DNA of 64,000 bases from Oscillospiraceae bacterium (GTDB lineage Bacteria > Bacillota > Clostridia > Oscillospirales > Ruminococcaceae). Below the pieces are notes generated by a model. It was not told the origin of the DNA. It did not search any database and saw nothing but the letters and a program-made list of their open reading frames with translations. The translations under genes and the position numbers were made by a program. How positions within the stretch are numbered: the first letter of the stretch is position 1; each line of letters opens with the position of its first letter. The DNA lies in assembly GCA_021199795.1 (NCBI GenBank), contig JAJQHJ010000004.1:262975-326974 (forward strand), given 5' to 3'. Positions 1 to 8,088 of the stretch are shown one piece after another.

Positions 1-1643
1 CCGCCACCGGTCACAACTACGTCGCAACCGAAACCACTGCAACCTGCACCGAGGGCGGTTACACAACCTATGTCTGCTCCGAGTGCGGTGACACCTACAC
101 CGACGAGGAAACCGAGGCTCTCGGACATGATTACGAGTCCGTAGTCACCAAGGAGCCGACTTGCACGGAAACCGGTGTCATGACTTACACTTGTACAAGA
201 TGCGGCGACAGCTACACTGAAGAGATTGACATGATCGACCACACTTACGGCGAACCCGAATGGACTTGGACATGGTCTGAAACAGAGCAGACATACAACG
301 TAACCGCCAAGTTCACCTGCACGGTATGCGGCGGAACCGACACCGAGACGGCGCTTGTCACTTCTGAGACAACCAACGCAACCTGCACCGCAACCGGAAG
401 CACCGTCTACACCGCAGTTGTCGATGTGGACGGCACTTCCTACACTGATACAAAGACCGTAGAGCTCCCGATGATTCCTCATACCGAGGGTGAAGCGGTT
501 ACCGAAAACGAAGTAGCGGCGACCTGCACAACCGACGGTTCTTATGAATCCGTTGTTTACTGCTCAGTTTGCGGCGAAGAGCTTTCAAGAGAAACAATCA
601 CAGTTCCCGCAACTGGTCACACCACCGAAATCCGGAATGCCAAGGACGCCACTTGCACCGAGGACGGTTACACCGGCGACGAGGTCTGCACCGTTTGCAG
701 TGAGACGGTAACTGTCGGCACTGTAATCCCGGCAACCGGGCATAGCTTCAACAGCGATGGCGTATGCGAGGCTTGCGGAGCAAAGACGGGCGAAGACGGA
801 ACCACTTCTACCGTAACGATTGGATCTGATGATACCATATTCGCAAACGTTCTTCCTTCCGGATTGGTTACTTCTACCACAATCTCGATTTCTAACGACA
901 ACGGCGGCACGCTCGTCGTTTCAACCGTCGTAGAGGTCAGTGCTTATCCTTACCTCGTTGAGCATATTGCGGACACTCTCAGCTTCACCCTCTATAACAA
1001 GGCACAGGGCGACGACCTTATCAGCGACACCAACAGCCTCACGATTACCACTACCGAAAACAACAAAAAGACTCTCAAGAAGGTCACAATCCTCTTCTAC
1101 GGAGATGTTGATTACAGCGGCACCGGCACTTCCACCGTAACGATGGACTTCGCCTCTGCGTCAGACCTTTCGTCGAGCGATATCTATGTGCTTCACTACA
1201 CCGGCTCATATCCCACATGGGAAGTAGTAGCCAGCACCGTCACATTCGGCGATACGACGGTCACCGTTGAGTTCGAGGCTTCCGACTACTCACCGTTCGT
1301 GGTTTTGTCAGTCGCAAGCGCATCCTCCGGCGGAAGCTCATCAGCTTTGGATATTCTCCTGAGAATCTCTGCGAACTACTTCGCAGTCACCGAGGCTATA
1401 GACAGAGCGAACGCTCTCAACCCGAGCGACTACGAGAACTTCTCGGCTGTAACCGAGGCGATCAACGCCGTTAATTGGAACCTCAAGGCAATCAACCAGC
1501 TGACCGTCAACGCCTATGCCGACGCAATCAACACGGCGATTGACAATCTGGTCAAGACCACAGCCAACATCACCGAGGAAACGGTCAATATTGATGAGCC
1601 GATTGAGGGTACAAACTCAGATACAAAAGAGGATGTTTTCTGA
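1..1643 (+). CDS. CxxC-repeat surface/secreted protein, 5' end outside window
   Basis: The reading frame is open from base 3, so the gene starts left of the window. What is visible, in order: a tandem 38-residue repeat of the form GHNY...C...GY...C..CGD.Y..E.E (units begin at bases 9 and 123), further diverged CxxC units to about base 790, a beta-rich segment (about 800-1310), a GGSSS linker, and a C-terminal helical FIVAR-like module with alternating Ala-rich stretches (about 1350-1580). There is no LPxTG motif or membrane anchor at the C-terminus, which ends in acidic residues. The paired cysteines could bind zinc or form disulfides. Proteins with these repeats are usually annotated as extracellular hypothetical or Ig-like proteins in gut Clostridia. 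The function is unknown. The transglutaminase-like protein at 8332-9981 carries the same repeats. Confidence 0.8.
   Translation, partial: ATGHNYVATETTATCTEGGYTTYVCSECGDTYTDEETEALGHDYESVVTKEPTCTETGVMTYTCTRCGDSYTEEIDMIDHTYGEPEWTWTWSETEQTYNVTAKFTCTVCGGTDTETALVTSETTNATCTATGSTVYTAVVDVDGTSYTDTKTVELPMIPHTEGEAVTENEVAATCTTDGSYESVVYCSVCGEELSRETITVPATGHTTEIRNAKDATCTEDGYTGDEVCTVCSETVTVGTVIPATGHSFNSDGVCEACGAKTGEDGTTSTVTIGSDDTIFANVLPSGLVTSTTISISNDNGGTLVVSTVVEVSAYPYLVEHIADTLSFTLYNKAQGDDLISDTNSLTITTTENNKKTLKKVTILFYGDVDYSGTGTSTVTMDFASASDLSSSDIYVLHYTGSYPTWEVVASTVTFGDTTVTVEFEASDYSPFVVLSVASASSGGSSSALDILLRISANYFAVTEAIDRANALNPSDYENFSAVTEAINAVNWNLKAINQLTVNAYADAINTAIDNLVKTTANITEETVNIDEPIEGTNSDTKEDVF
9..236 (+). repeat. 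114-bp tandem CxxC repeat units
   Basis: Two consecutive 114-bp (38-codon) units start at 9 and 123. They encode the GHxY...CTE.G...C..CGD.Y pattern. The same unit length and pattern recur at 9568-9795 in a different gene. Confidence 0.75.
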
Positions 1644-1669
1644 CATCGTACCGAACTGAATAGAAGCCA

Positions 1670-1718
1670 AAAGGCGACTGACTGTCAAAAGTTGAAGGTT
1701 GGTCGCCTTTGTTATTCT
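1670..1718 (+). terminator. Putative terminator of the CxxC-repeat gene
   Basis: AAAGGCGAC at 1670-1678 is exactly complementary to GTCGCCTTT at 1702-1710, and a short T-rich tail follows. The 23-nt loop is long. It ends the upstream gene. Confidence 0.6.
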
Positions 1719-1751
1719 GCAAGGCAAAACTCTAAAAATCATGAATCCCTC

Positions 1752-1780
1752 TTGCAATTCCTGATAGAATCCTGTATAAT
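1752..1780 (+). promoter_or_regulatory. Promoter of tnpV
   Basis: TTGCAA (1752-1757), a 17-nt spacer, then TATAAT (1775-1780). The same block recurs with a few substitutions at 6521-6550 ahead of a deleted tnpV copy. Confidence 0.7.
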
Positions 1781-1859
1781 AGAAGTGCAAGCTTTAAGGC
1801 TTTAAAGCAGAAAAGCGCAGATAAAAGACAACCTATCTAAATTACAGGAGGAAACAACC

Positions 1860-2204
1860 ATGAAAATAACTTATCACCGCAAAGGAGACTACCTGTTCCC
1901 GAATTTGACAGTGACAGAGGAAGAATCGGCAGTCATCAGTAAGTACGGAATGCTTTGGAAGGCGTATCTACGGGAGAATCACCCGAGCTGGTACACTAGC
2001 ATGACATTGACAGGAAAACTGAACCGACACTTGGCAGAAGTCGAAACATCGGCTCAGGAGATGATGGAGATATTGATGCCGAAGCTACTACAGAAGTATC
2101 CTGCACCCGATAAGTCGAAAGACCAGCTCAAGTGGGTAGCGCATATGAACAACCTGACGGCAATGGCGGAGGAAATCGTTTTGACGGAGGTGGTGTATAA
2201 CTGA
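1860..2204 (+). CDS. tnpV: TnpV-family transposon-encoded protein
   Basis: A 114-residue protein matching, by recognisable sequence, the TnpV family. TnpV proteins are small and ride on mobilisable elements of Clostridia. Characteristic segments are the N-terminal ITYHRKGDYLFPNL and the C-terminal WVAHMNNLTAMAEEIVL. The exact biochemical role of TnpV is not established. The start is set by AGGAGG at 1849-1854 with proper spacing. No recombinase or mobilisation gene lies beside it, so this copy looks like an orphan left from a larger element. A second copy with an internal deletion lies at 6511-6660. The gene is followed after 55 bp by a truncated GIY-YIG reading frame. Confidence 0.8.
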   Translation: MKITYHRKGDYLFPNLTVTEEESAVISKYGMLWKAYLRENHPSWYTSMTLTGKLNRHLAEVETSAQEMMEILMPKLLQKYPAPDKSKDQLKWVAHMNNLTAMAEEIVLTEVVYN

Positions 2205-2259
2205 TTGGTGAACTGCGGTCAGTGTACAGTGGAGTGTACAATTAAAAAGGAGCCCTCCC

Positions 2260-2409
2260 ATGCCCGTAAAAAATTACACCGGCGTAATCTACATCCTGAC
2301 AAATCCGTCATTTCCGAACTACATAAAAATCGGCTATGCGACCGACCTCGAGAAGCGGCTGAAGCAGTTGAATCGGACCGAGAGGGAGGAGCAGGGGAGT
2401 TATAAATAG
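2260..2409 (+). pseudogene. Truncated GIY-YIG (T5orf172-type) nuclease gene
   Basis: A 49-codon frame starts at ATG 2260 behind AAAAAGGAG. It begins GVIYILTNPSFPNYIKIGYA and continues into LEKRLKQLNRTE, the typical N-terminal core of GIY-YIG/T5orf172 proteins (the GVIYIL strand stands for GIY, and IKIGYA follows). Full-length relatives have well over 100 further residues. This frame reaches a stop shortly after the conserved QLNRTE block, followed at once by a terminator. The Arg of the catalytic helix (EKRLKQL) is present, but the later Glu and Asn of the active site are missing. It is best read as a 3'-truncated remnant. Confidence 0.6.
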
Positions 2410-2422
2410 GATTAGATACAAT

Positions 2423-2472
2423 AACCCCGCCATTACCATGCTTTGAGCAAGTGTAGTGGCGGGGTTCTGTTT
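2423..2472 (+). terminator. Intrinsic terminator between the GIY-YIG remnant and the AlbA_2 gene
   Basis: AACCCCGCCATTAC (2423-2436) pairs with GTAGTGGCGGGGTT (2453-2466), and CTGTTTTG follows. It probably also serves the converging gene on the other strand. Confidence 0.75.
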
Positions 2473-2491
2473 TGAAATCAAAGCGATAAGA

Positions 2492-3964
2492 TTATACTTT
2501 CACATACTTCTGATGTTTACTGCTCGGTTTGTCAGGTAGAATGGGTTTAATCTTTTTGGCATCCATCAAGGGCTTTAGATAGTTCTTTCTGAAGTTTGCT
2601 CTGTCTTTTAAGCCGAGAAACTGTATCATTTCCTTTTGGCTCCGAGCTTGTGAGCAGAACTCGACGAGAGAATCCATTTTATCTTGTATGGATCGAGCAG
2701 TACTATTACTTGTTTCTGTTTCTTTATCCTGGTGGGTATCCTGGTGGGTATCTTGGTGGGTATCTTGGTGGGTCACCTGATTCTCCGCCCACTTATGGTT
2801 CCTCAACGTTGCAAACACCATGAACTCGACAGTTCTGTATTCCGGCTCCGGAAGGTCTGCTTCGCTCATTTCGCGGTACATTCGGTCGACACCCTCGCCG
2901 AACTCTTTGACGTACTCATATTCATGCAGAAACTCGAAAATTTTCGGGTTGCGGGAAAAGTGAATCTCGCGGATATTATTTGTGCGAACGATTCCCGGAA
3001 GCATACCCGGACTCTCGACTGTGAAATGGTCGTCAAACATCTTTATCTGAATGTCCGTCCCCATTATGCTGTAGTCACGATGTCCGATTGCGTTGATAAT
3101 CAGCTCGGTCCAGCAGAACTCCGGCAGTTCAGGAATCGTAACGAAGCGACCGTTGCTCCCCAGAAAAGTATGCTCACTGATTTGAGTTTTCACAAACTCC
3201 GTGGAATTCTGAGCCATATCAAGGATTTTGCCTTCAAAGGTGACGTCTTTGATTACATTCATCTCGGTGCCGACCTTCGCTTCGGTTCCCTCATAGCGGA
3301 TGAAGCGAACTCTCGCTCTTGGGAAGAAGCGTTGAGGATTCTTTCCGAAAAGCAAAATAGCGGCGCCGCTTATCTCATCCTCGCCGTTGCGTGTTACAAT
3401 GAAATTCTTGTTGCCACGCAGGTATTCCAACGAACTTTTGCCATAGCCAATCTTCTCGACGTAGCTCTGCACGAAGTCCAGATCAATATCGTCAATCGTT
3501 GCGTCTCTGACGGGTGCATCTTCGAAAAATCTCAAGCCTTTTGCGTACATCAGGCGGGTACGTTGCTCAAAATTCATTTTCTTGGATTTGTCGCCGATTC
3601 GGTAATACACTTCATCCGCCTGATTCGCGTGGAGCTGATTGCTCTGCAAAACGTGCATAATCAGAATGTGATTAGGATTACCACTGACATCGGTGCAATC
3701 CATAATCTCAGTATCAACACTGACCGTCGGGACACAGTAGTCGAAGGGAACCCTCAGAAGCTCATTGACATTTGCCTCATAGCCGTCAATGCCGGTAACA
3801 TCGCCCTTGTCTTCAATTCCGATAGCAATATCGCCACCGTCAGCATTCGCAAAAGCGACAACCGTCATCGCCAACGACCTTGCATCAATTCTTGCGCTTT
3901 TTCTGTCAAACGTCTGCAACTCCGTTGTGAACCGCATGGTCTCGATGTCTTTGATTTGATTCAT
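2492..3964 (-). CDS. AlbA_2 (Schlafen-type) / ATPase-fold putative regulator
   Basis: A 490-residue protein of the COG2865-like family (AlbA_2 DNA-binding domain followed by an HATPase_c_4-type domain). The N-terminus ETMRFTTELQTFDRK...AFANADGGDIAIGIED is the AlbA_2 signature. The middle has ELIINAIGHRDYSI and EFGEGVDRMYREM, typical of the ATPase-like part. Near residues 395-415 is a hydrophilic linker of four THQD units, encoded by a 12-bp tandem repeat. The C-terminal 70 residues look like a winged helix. Family members are usually called ATP-binding or transcriptional regulators, and targets are unknown. The gene is divergent from the unknown gene at 4575. The start is the ATG 16 nt after a purine-rich AGCGAGGAGGGAAATCC leader. 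Confidence 0.8.
   Translation of the reverse strand: MNQIKDIETMRFTTELQTFDRKSARIDARSLAMTVVAFANADGGDIAIGIEDKGDVTGIDGYEANVNELLRVPFDYCVPTVSVDTEIMDCTDVSGNPNHILIMHVLQSNQLHANQADEVYYRIGDKSKKMNFEQRTRLMYAKGLRFFEDAPVRDATIDDIDLDFVQSYVEKIGYGKSSLEYLRGNKNFIVTRNGEDEISGAAILLFGKNPQRFFPRARVRFIRYEGTEAKVGTEMNVIKDVTFEGKILDMAQNSTEFVKTQISEHTFLGSNGRFVTIPELPEFCWTELIINAIGHRDYSIMGTDIQIKMFDDHFTVESPGMLPGIVRTNNIREIHFSRNPKIFEFLHEYEYVKEFGEGVDRMYREMSEADLPEPEYRTVEFMVFATLRNHKWAENQVTHQDTHQDTHQDTHQDKETETSNSTARSIQDKMDSLVEFCSQARSQKEMIQFLGLKDRANFRKNYLKPLMDAKKIKPILPDKPSSKHQKYVKV
2726..2773 (-). repeat. 4 x 12-bp in-frame tandem repeat (THQD linker)
   Basis: Four head-to-tail units on the + strand read ATCCTGGTGGGT twice, then ATCTTGGTGGGT twice. 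On the coding strand they encode four THQD units. Being 12 bp long, gain or loss of units keeps the frame and only changes linker length. Confidence 0.9.
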
Positions 3965-4047
3965 GGATTTCCCTCCTCGCTTCGGTGCGCTATTTATAGA
4001 TTATCACAAAATCGCCCGCTATTCAAGAGGAAATTTAAATAATCGCT

Positions 4048-4232
4048 TTATATCACAAAATCAGTGCGGTTTTTCACCTCCTCCCTCATACATTTATGTA
4101 CATCCAGTCCGCCATCCCTCGCCACCAATTCCAAATCCTTGGACAAAATCAATGAAACGCCGCCGAGGGGTTCCGACTTGGTCTTATTATAACGTAATCG
4201 TCAATCCTCCGAACAATTCCCGTCGCTTTCAT
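4048..4232 (-). pseudogene. Broken AbrB/SpoVT-like regulator gene
   Basis: On the minus strand an ATG at 4232, eight bases after AAAGGA, opens MKATGIVRRIDD. This is the invariant N-terminus of SpoVT/AbrB transition-state regulators, which normally continue with LGRVVIPKEIRR. Here the frame goes into unrelated residues and stops at codon 28. Another frame reads on without a stop to a TAA at 4048-4050 and gives a plausible charged peptide (LSKDLELVARDGG, REEVKNRTDF). This suggests either a deletion or frameshift right after the conserved start, or a fusion of an AbrB start to another gene tail. The assignment of the 3' part is uncertain. Confidence 0.45.
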
Positions 4233-4348
4233 AGGATCAGTCCTTTCGATAGTTTTCTGATTGCCACGGGATGTGGCAATTAGTGCTATTATTTGCCGAA
4301 ATGGCGGGAATATGCGGGAGAACGTTTTTGAAAATCTGGTGCATGTGC

Positions 4349-4377
4349 TTGTGTTCACAACTTTTATATGTTATACT
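4349..4377 (+). promoter_or_regulatory. Promoter candidate upstream of the 390-aa unknown gene
   Basis: TTGTGT (4349-4354), 17 nt, then TATACT (4372-4377). It lies about 200 bp before the coding start. The stretch from 3965 to here otherwise holds only the AbrB remnant. Confidence 0.4.
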
Positions 4378-4574
4378 GTTAGCAGAGACAATTTTTAAAG
4401 AGAAAATGAATATGAACACTAAGTACACGCCTGCTGAGTTGTTTGTAGTTCTTCCTTACCCACTCATCTTTGTCGACGAGATGATTGATAACTCTCGCAT
4501 TGTGGAAGTGGGAGGAAATCCCCCGGAAATCGTTTTTAGACGAGAAAAATATAGCAGAATTGAGAGGTTACCCA

Positions 4575-5747
4575 ATGAATTCCGACCACATCAAACAAGT
4601 CTTCCAAAACTACATAGAAAACTTCGAACGCACGAACAACCAAGAGCATAAGGAATATGTCAAGTGGATAGTGACTGGGAAATTCCGCAGGCTTATGGAT
4701 GAGGCTTTATCGAAAAGCGGAACGGAGTTTGCCGAAGCTCTTAAAGAAGTCAGGTCGAATACATGGATAATGATTGACAACGGTATGATTCAGCCGTTCA
4801 ACGGGCTGGTCGAATTTGCCAAGCATGAGCCGGATACTGTCCGTCAGATGTTTATCGACCTGTATTCCGACTATGGCGGAGACCTCCACGTTCTTGAAAG
4901 AAAAATAAGTGAATTTGCCGCCAAGAGTAATGAGCTTCTGGAAAAGTATAAACCGGGAAGCTTCCGCTATAGACAGGATTTTCATGCAGTAATGGGATAC
5001 CTGTTCTTGTATGAGCCGGATGTTCACTATATGTACAAGAGTACGGAAGCCCGTGCATTTGCAGATTGCATAGAGTTTTATGACGACTGGGATTACGGCT
5101 TCAATGTCAAGCTTGATGTTTACTATAGAATGTGCGACTGGGTAATAGAGCAAATCAACGATTGTCCCGAACTTCTTGCAACTAACCAGAGCAGATATGA
5201 ACTGCCCGACGGTGCCGATTTTGCTCCCGATGAGAGCAAGCATCTTCTTCTGTTTGATATTATCTACTGCTATAACACCTACGACCTTGACAAGGGTATA
5301 GAATACAGTCGCCTTAATACGGCTGAGAAAAAGCTTCGGATAGAGAGACAGAACAAGGCAAAAGAGTTGCTGGCTGACTATGAAAAAGGGGCTGAAAAAG
5401 AGCATAAGCTCGATGAAAAGCTTGATTTTGTGAAGTCGCACCTTACAGAAGGCACTGTGCTATACTACAAGATAGGGATTGGGTATCTGGCGAAGTATCA
5501 GAGAAGAGTTGTCAAGTCGTGTGATGACCAGTGTATGATTGAAGTGACCGATGACACCGGAAATATTTCTAAGTTAAATGCTCCGCATATCTTCTCAAGT
5601 AAGTTAGCCAAGACTGATGACGGCATTCTCGAAAGTCTCGCTGAGACCGAGGAAGACTATTGGAAGGATTTATGCGAGCCTCAAAAAGTCTATAGCAGAG
5701 TTAAAAACGCAGAAGAAGCCTTGGAACCATACCGTGAATATCTTTAA
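4575..5747 (+). CDS. Unrecognised 390-aa protein, N-terminus resembling some defence ATPases
   Basis: No confident family. ATG 4575 is chosen because GAGAGG lies seven bases upstream and the protein then starts MNSDHIKQVFQNYIENFE; an earlier in-frame ATG at 4485 has no ribosome site. The opening block (YIENFERTNNQEHKEYVKW) resembles a short N-terminal region I associate from memory with McrB-like and other restriction-linked ATPases, but no Walker motif follows. The body is rich in aromatic and acidic residues (DWDYGFNVKLDVYYRM, LLLFDIIYCYNTYD). A Lys/Glu-rich helix lies around residues 275-305 and a small beta-rich C-terminal part around 310-360 (VLYYKIGIGYLAKYQ). There is no signal peptide or membrane segment. 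The HD-domain hydrolase begins 24 bp downstream and may be cotranscribed. Confidence 0.5.
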   Translation: MNSDHIKQVFQNYIENFERTNNQEHKEYVKWIVTGKFRRLMDEALSKSGTEFAEALKEVRSNTWIMIDNGMIQPFNGLVEFAKHEPDTVRQMFIDLYSDYGGDLHVLERKISEFAAKSNELLEKYKPGSFRYRQDFHAVMGYLFLYEPDVHYMYKSTEARAFADCIEFYDDWDYGFNVKLDVYYRMCDWVIEQINDCPELLATNQSRYELPDGADFAPDESKHLLLFDIIYCYNTYDLDKGIEYSRLNTAEKKLRIERQNKAKELLADYEKGAEKEHKLDEKLDFVKSHLTEGTVLYYKIGIGYLAKYQRRVVKSCDDQCMIEVTDDTGNISKLNAPHIFSSKLAKTDDGILESLAETEEDYWKDLCEPQKVYSRVKNAEEALEPYREYL

Positions 5748-5771
5748 TCCATATAGAAAGGACGTATCCCC

Positions 5772-6341
5772 ATGACCGAATCCATCACCCAAGAAAACCA
5801 GAAACTGAACGAAGCGATTATCTTCGCCGTGAACCAGCACGCAGGACAGCTTCGCAAGGGTACCACTCGCCCGTACATTCTCCACCCCATCGAAGTCTTG
5901 CAGATTCTTCATTCGATGAAGGCGGACACAAACCTCATGATTGCTGGACTTCTCCACGACACGGTTGAGGACACTGGCGCGACTGTAGACGAAATCCGTG
6001 AGCGTTTCGGCGAGGACGTTGCCATTCTTGTTGCCGCTCATAGTGAGGACAAGTCGAAGACCTGGGATGAACGCAAAACCTTTGCCATCGAGGAGTTGAA
6101 AACTGCCGACAAACGTCTCAAAATGCTTGTCATGGCGGATAAACTCTCGAATATGCGGAGCATCGAGTCGGACTACAACGAAATCGGCGAGGAACTCTGG
6201 AACCGCTTCAATGCGCCGTTCGAGAAACAGCAGTGGTACTACACCGGCATCAAGGACACCCTCTGCGACATGGCAAACTATCCTGAAACCAAGGAGTGCT
6301 ATGAGGAGCTTGTGGGAATATGGGAGAGGGTGTTTAGATGA
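5772..6341 (+). CDS. Small HD-domain (p)ppGpp hydrolase-like protein (MESH1/SAH type)
   Basis: A 189-residue protein carrying only the hydrolase half of RelA/SpoT. Metal and catalytic motifs are visible in order: the N-terminal AVNQHAGQLRKGTTRPYILHP, the HD pair with following acidic residues in LLHDTVEDT (about residues 61-69), and DKLSNMRS (about 123-130), which matches the DRLHNMRT element. No synthetase, TGS or ACT domain follows, so it would degrade (p)ppGpp or a related pyrophosphorylated nucleotide in the cytoplasm. AGAAAGGA precedes the start. It sits 24 bp after the unknown 390-residue gene, in accessory DNA. Stand-alone hydrolases also occur as antitoxins of toxic alarmone synthetases, but no synthetase is seen here. 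Confidence 0.75.
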   Translation: MTESITQENQKLNEAIIFAVNQHAGQLRKGTTRPYILHPIEVLQILHSMKADTNLMIAGLLHDTVEDTGATVDEIRERFGEDVAILVAAHSEDKSKTWDERKTFAIEELKTADKRLKMLVMADKLSNMRSIESDYNEIGEELWNRFNAPFEKQQWYYTGIKDTLCDMANYPETKECYEELVGIWERVFR

Positions 6342-6510
6342 TGGGAGCTTCCTTTTCAACTGCAATAATATCCAATATCTATCGCAACATTCTCCAACTG
6401 TCATCTTCTTTTTGAACTCGCCTTGGATGTATTCTCTGTCCTTCATCACTCGCTCCTCGGCACCTTCTTCGGAATGACGATAATCGCAAAGCACAAGATA
6501 CAAGAAACAT

Positions 6511-6660
6511 GAATCCCTCTTGCAATTCCAGGTAAAACCCTGTGTAATAGAAGCATAAGATTTAAGGCTTTAAAGTGAAAAACAAGTAAAAGACCAGTCG
6601 GCATGGGTAGCGCACATGAACAATCTTGCGGCAATGGCGGAGGAGCAAGTAGGATTGCTT
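6511..6660 (+). pseudogene. tnpV remnant with promoter, internally deleted copy
   Basis: The segment repeats the 5' flank of tnpV (1741-1805: ATGAATCCCTCTTGCAATTC, then a TGTAAT -10 box and TTTAAGGCTTTAAAG). It then jumps to the tnpV 3' end (compare 2117-2170: AAAGACCAG..., GGGTAGCGCAYATGAACAA, GCAATGGCGGAGGA). All coding sequence in between is missing. The junction sits at AAAGAC, which occurs in the intact copy both at about 1826 and about 2116, so a deletion between short direct repeats explains it. The remnant fills most of the 328-bp gap between the HD gene and the DUF4143 gene; nothing else is recognised there. Confidence 0.8.
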
Positions 6661-6669
6661 TTTGTAATA

Positions 6670-8004
6670 TCACCGTTTCGCCAAAGCCACCCCAATCAAC
6701 CGATCCGTCTGATCCGCCATAAACAGCGGAATGTTCAGCACATCGCCGTCCAGTTTTAAATTATCCAGAGAAAACCGGATGCGGAGTTTTACTTTGTCGG
6801 GAAACAGCTCCTTGAACTTTCTGAGGCTCTTGCTGGTGGTATTGGCTTCGGACTTGACCTCAACAGGGAAAATATCATTTTCCCGCTGAATAAGGAAATC
6901 GACCTCATAGGGAGGATTGGTTTGCGACCAGTACCGGGGAATGACCTCAAACTGTGTCACCAGAGTCTGAAGCACAAAATTCTCCGTCAATGCACCCTTG
7001 AACTCGGTAAACAAGCGGTTGCCTTCGCCAAAAGCAGTCGGTGCAAGCTGTGCCAGGCGGCGAAGCAGACCCACATCCGCAAGATAAATCTTGAAAGCAG
7101 ATAGATCATCATAGGCGGCTATGGGGAGACCGGGTGCTGTGCTGCGATAAACCTTGTGTACCAGGCGAGCATCCACGAGCCATTGTAGAGCATCTTCATA
7201 TTCACGAGCCCTTGCCCCTTCTTTGACAACCTTGTAAAGGAATTTCTTGTTTTCCCTCGCCAACTGAGAGGGTATTGACTTCCATATCTTCGAAATCTTC
7301 GGGAACTCGCTGACATCGGGATGCTTGGCGAAGTCCCGTTCATAAGCACCGATAATCCCTGACAAAGCTTCCTGCATGGCAGAAACATCCCGCGCCTCCG
7401 TCCACATCTTCACCGATTCGGGCATACCGCCAGTCACATAGTACATCTTGAGCTTTTCGTACAGAGGGTTAAAGAAGGCATCAGGAATTGGTTCAATGGT
7501 ATCAACTGTTTCAAGATATTTCGCCAGATTTTCATCGCCATTTGCCAGCAGGAACTCCGTAAATGTCATTGGGTCAATCTGCATGAAGTTGACCTTGCCA
7601 ACAGGAAATGAAGACGGTTTTGCCAAAGCGATACCTAGCAAGGAACCGGCACAGGCGATATGATACTGTGGCGCATTCTCGCAGAAGTATTTCATAGAGT
7701 TGATGACCTTGGGACAATCCTGCACCTCATCGAAAATGATGAGCGTTTTTTCCGGCTCTATTTTCTGCCCACTGGCAAGCATCAGGTTCTGTAAAATGCG
7801 ATCAACATCCTTGGTTGTCTTGAAGAACTGCTTATATTCCTCGTTTTCATCGAAGTTAAAATAAGCTGTATTTTCATAGTATCGCCTGCCGAATTCCCTC
7901 AGAACCCAGGTCTTGCCAACCTGTCGGACACCTTTCAGAATCAAAGGTTTGCGATAAGGTGAATTCTTCCACTCTGACAGATTCTTAAAAATAAGCCTCT
8001 CCAC
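6670..8004 (-). CDS. AAA_14/DUF4143 ATP-binding protein (copy 1)
   Basis: A 444-residue protein of the AAA_14-DUF4143 family. Walker A is GVRQVGKT (residues 25-32) and Walker B is LIIFDEVQD. The sensor-like GSLLGIAL, the GGMPE segment and the C-terminal DUF4143 block follow, with a PD-(D/E)xK-like nuclease core EVDFLIQ...FPVEVKS (about residues 368-388). Cellular function is not established for the family, although members are abundant in gut anaerobes and archaea. It has its own promoter and stands alone. A second family member lies at 21303-22595; the two are clearly paralogous in motif order but far from identical. Confidence 0.85.
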   Translation of the reverse strand: MERLIFKNLSEWKNSPYRKPLILKGVRQVGKTWVLREFGRRYYENTAYFNFDENEEYKQFFKTTKDVDRILQNLMLASGQKIEPEKTLIIFDEVQDCPKVINSMKYFCENAPQYHIACAGSLLGIALAKPSSFPVGKVNFMQIDPMTFTEFLLANGDENLAKYLETVDTIEPIPDAFFNPLYEKLKMYYVTGGMPESVKMWTEARDVSAMQEALSGIIGAYERDFAKHPDVSEFPKISKIWKSIPSQLARENKKFLYKVVKEGARAREYEDALQWLVDARLVHKVYRSTAPGLPIAAYDDLSAFKIYLADVGLLRRLAQLAPTAFGEGNRLFTEFKGALTENFVLQTLVTQFEVIPRYWSQTNPPYEVDFLIQRENDIFPVEVKSEANTTSKSLRKFKELFPDKVKLRIRFSLDNLKLDGDVLNIPLFMADQTDRLIGVALAKR

Positions 8005-8059
8005 AAAAACACTTCCTCACATTATTATTGATGTTTTGGCGCCTCAAAATCACATTTTT

Positions 8060-8088
8060 ATTATAAACCTTGTGCGATAAAAATGCAA
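8060..8088 (-). promoter_or_regulatory. Promoter of DUF4143 copy 1
   Basis: On the minus strand TTGCAT (8088-8083), a 17-nt spacer, then TATAAT (8065-8060), about 56 nt before the start codon. Confidence 0.7.

Noticed and set aside
2684..4042. Long + strand frame opposite the AlbA_2 gene
   Set aside because: Composition has no protein-like features and the minus-strand gene has clear family motifs over the same span.
4271..4651. 126-codon + strand frame ahead of the 390-aa gene
   Set aside because: No ribosome site, overlaps the better-supported start at 4575 in another frame, and has no recognisable pattern.
5670..6503. Minus-strand frame opposite the HD hydrolase with a start near 6503
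   Set aside because: Most of it is the complement of the HD gene. The short part outside (about 6342-6445, peptide MKDREYIQGEF...) could be a gene remnant but resembles nothing I know.
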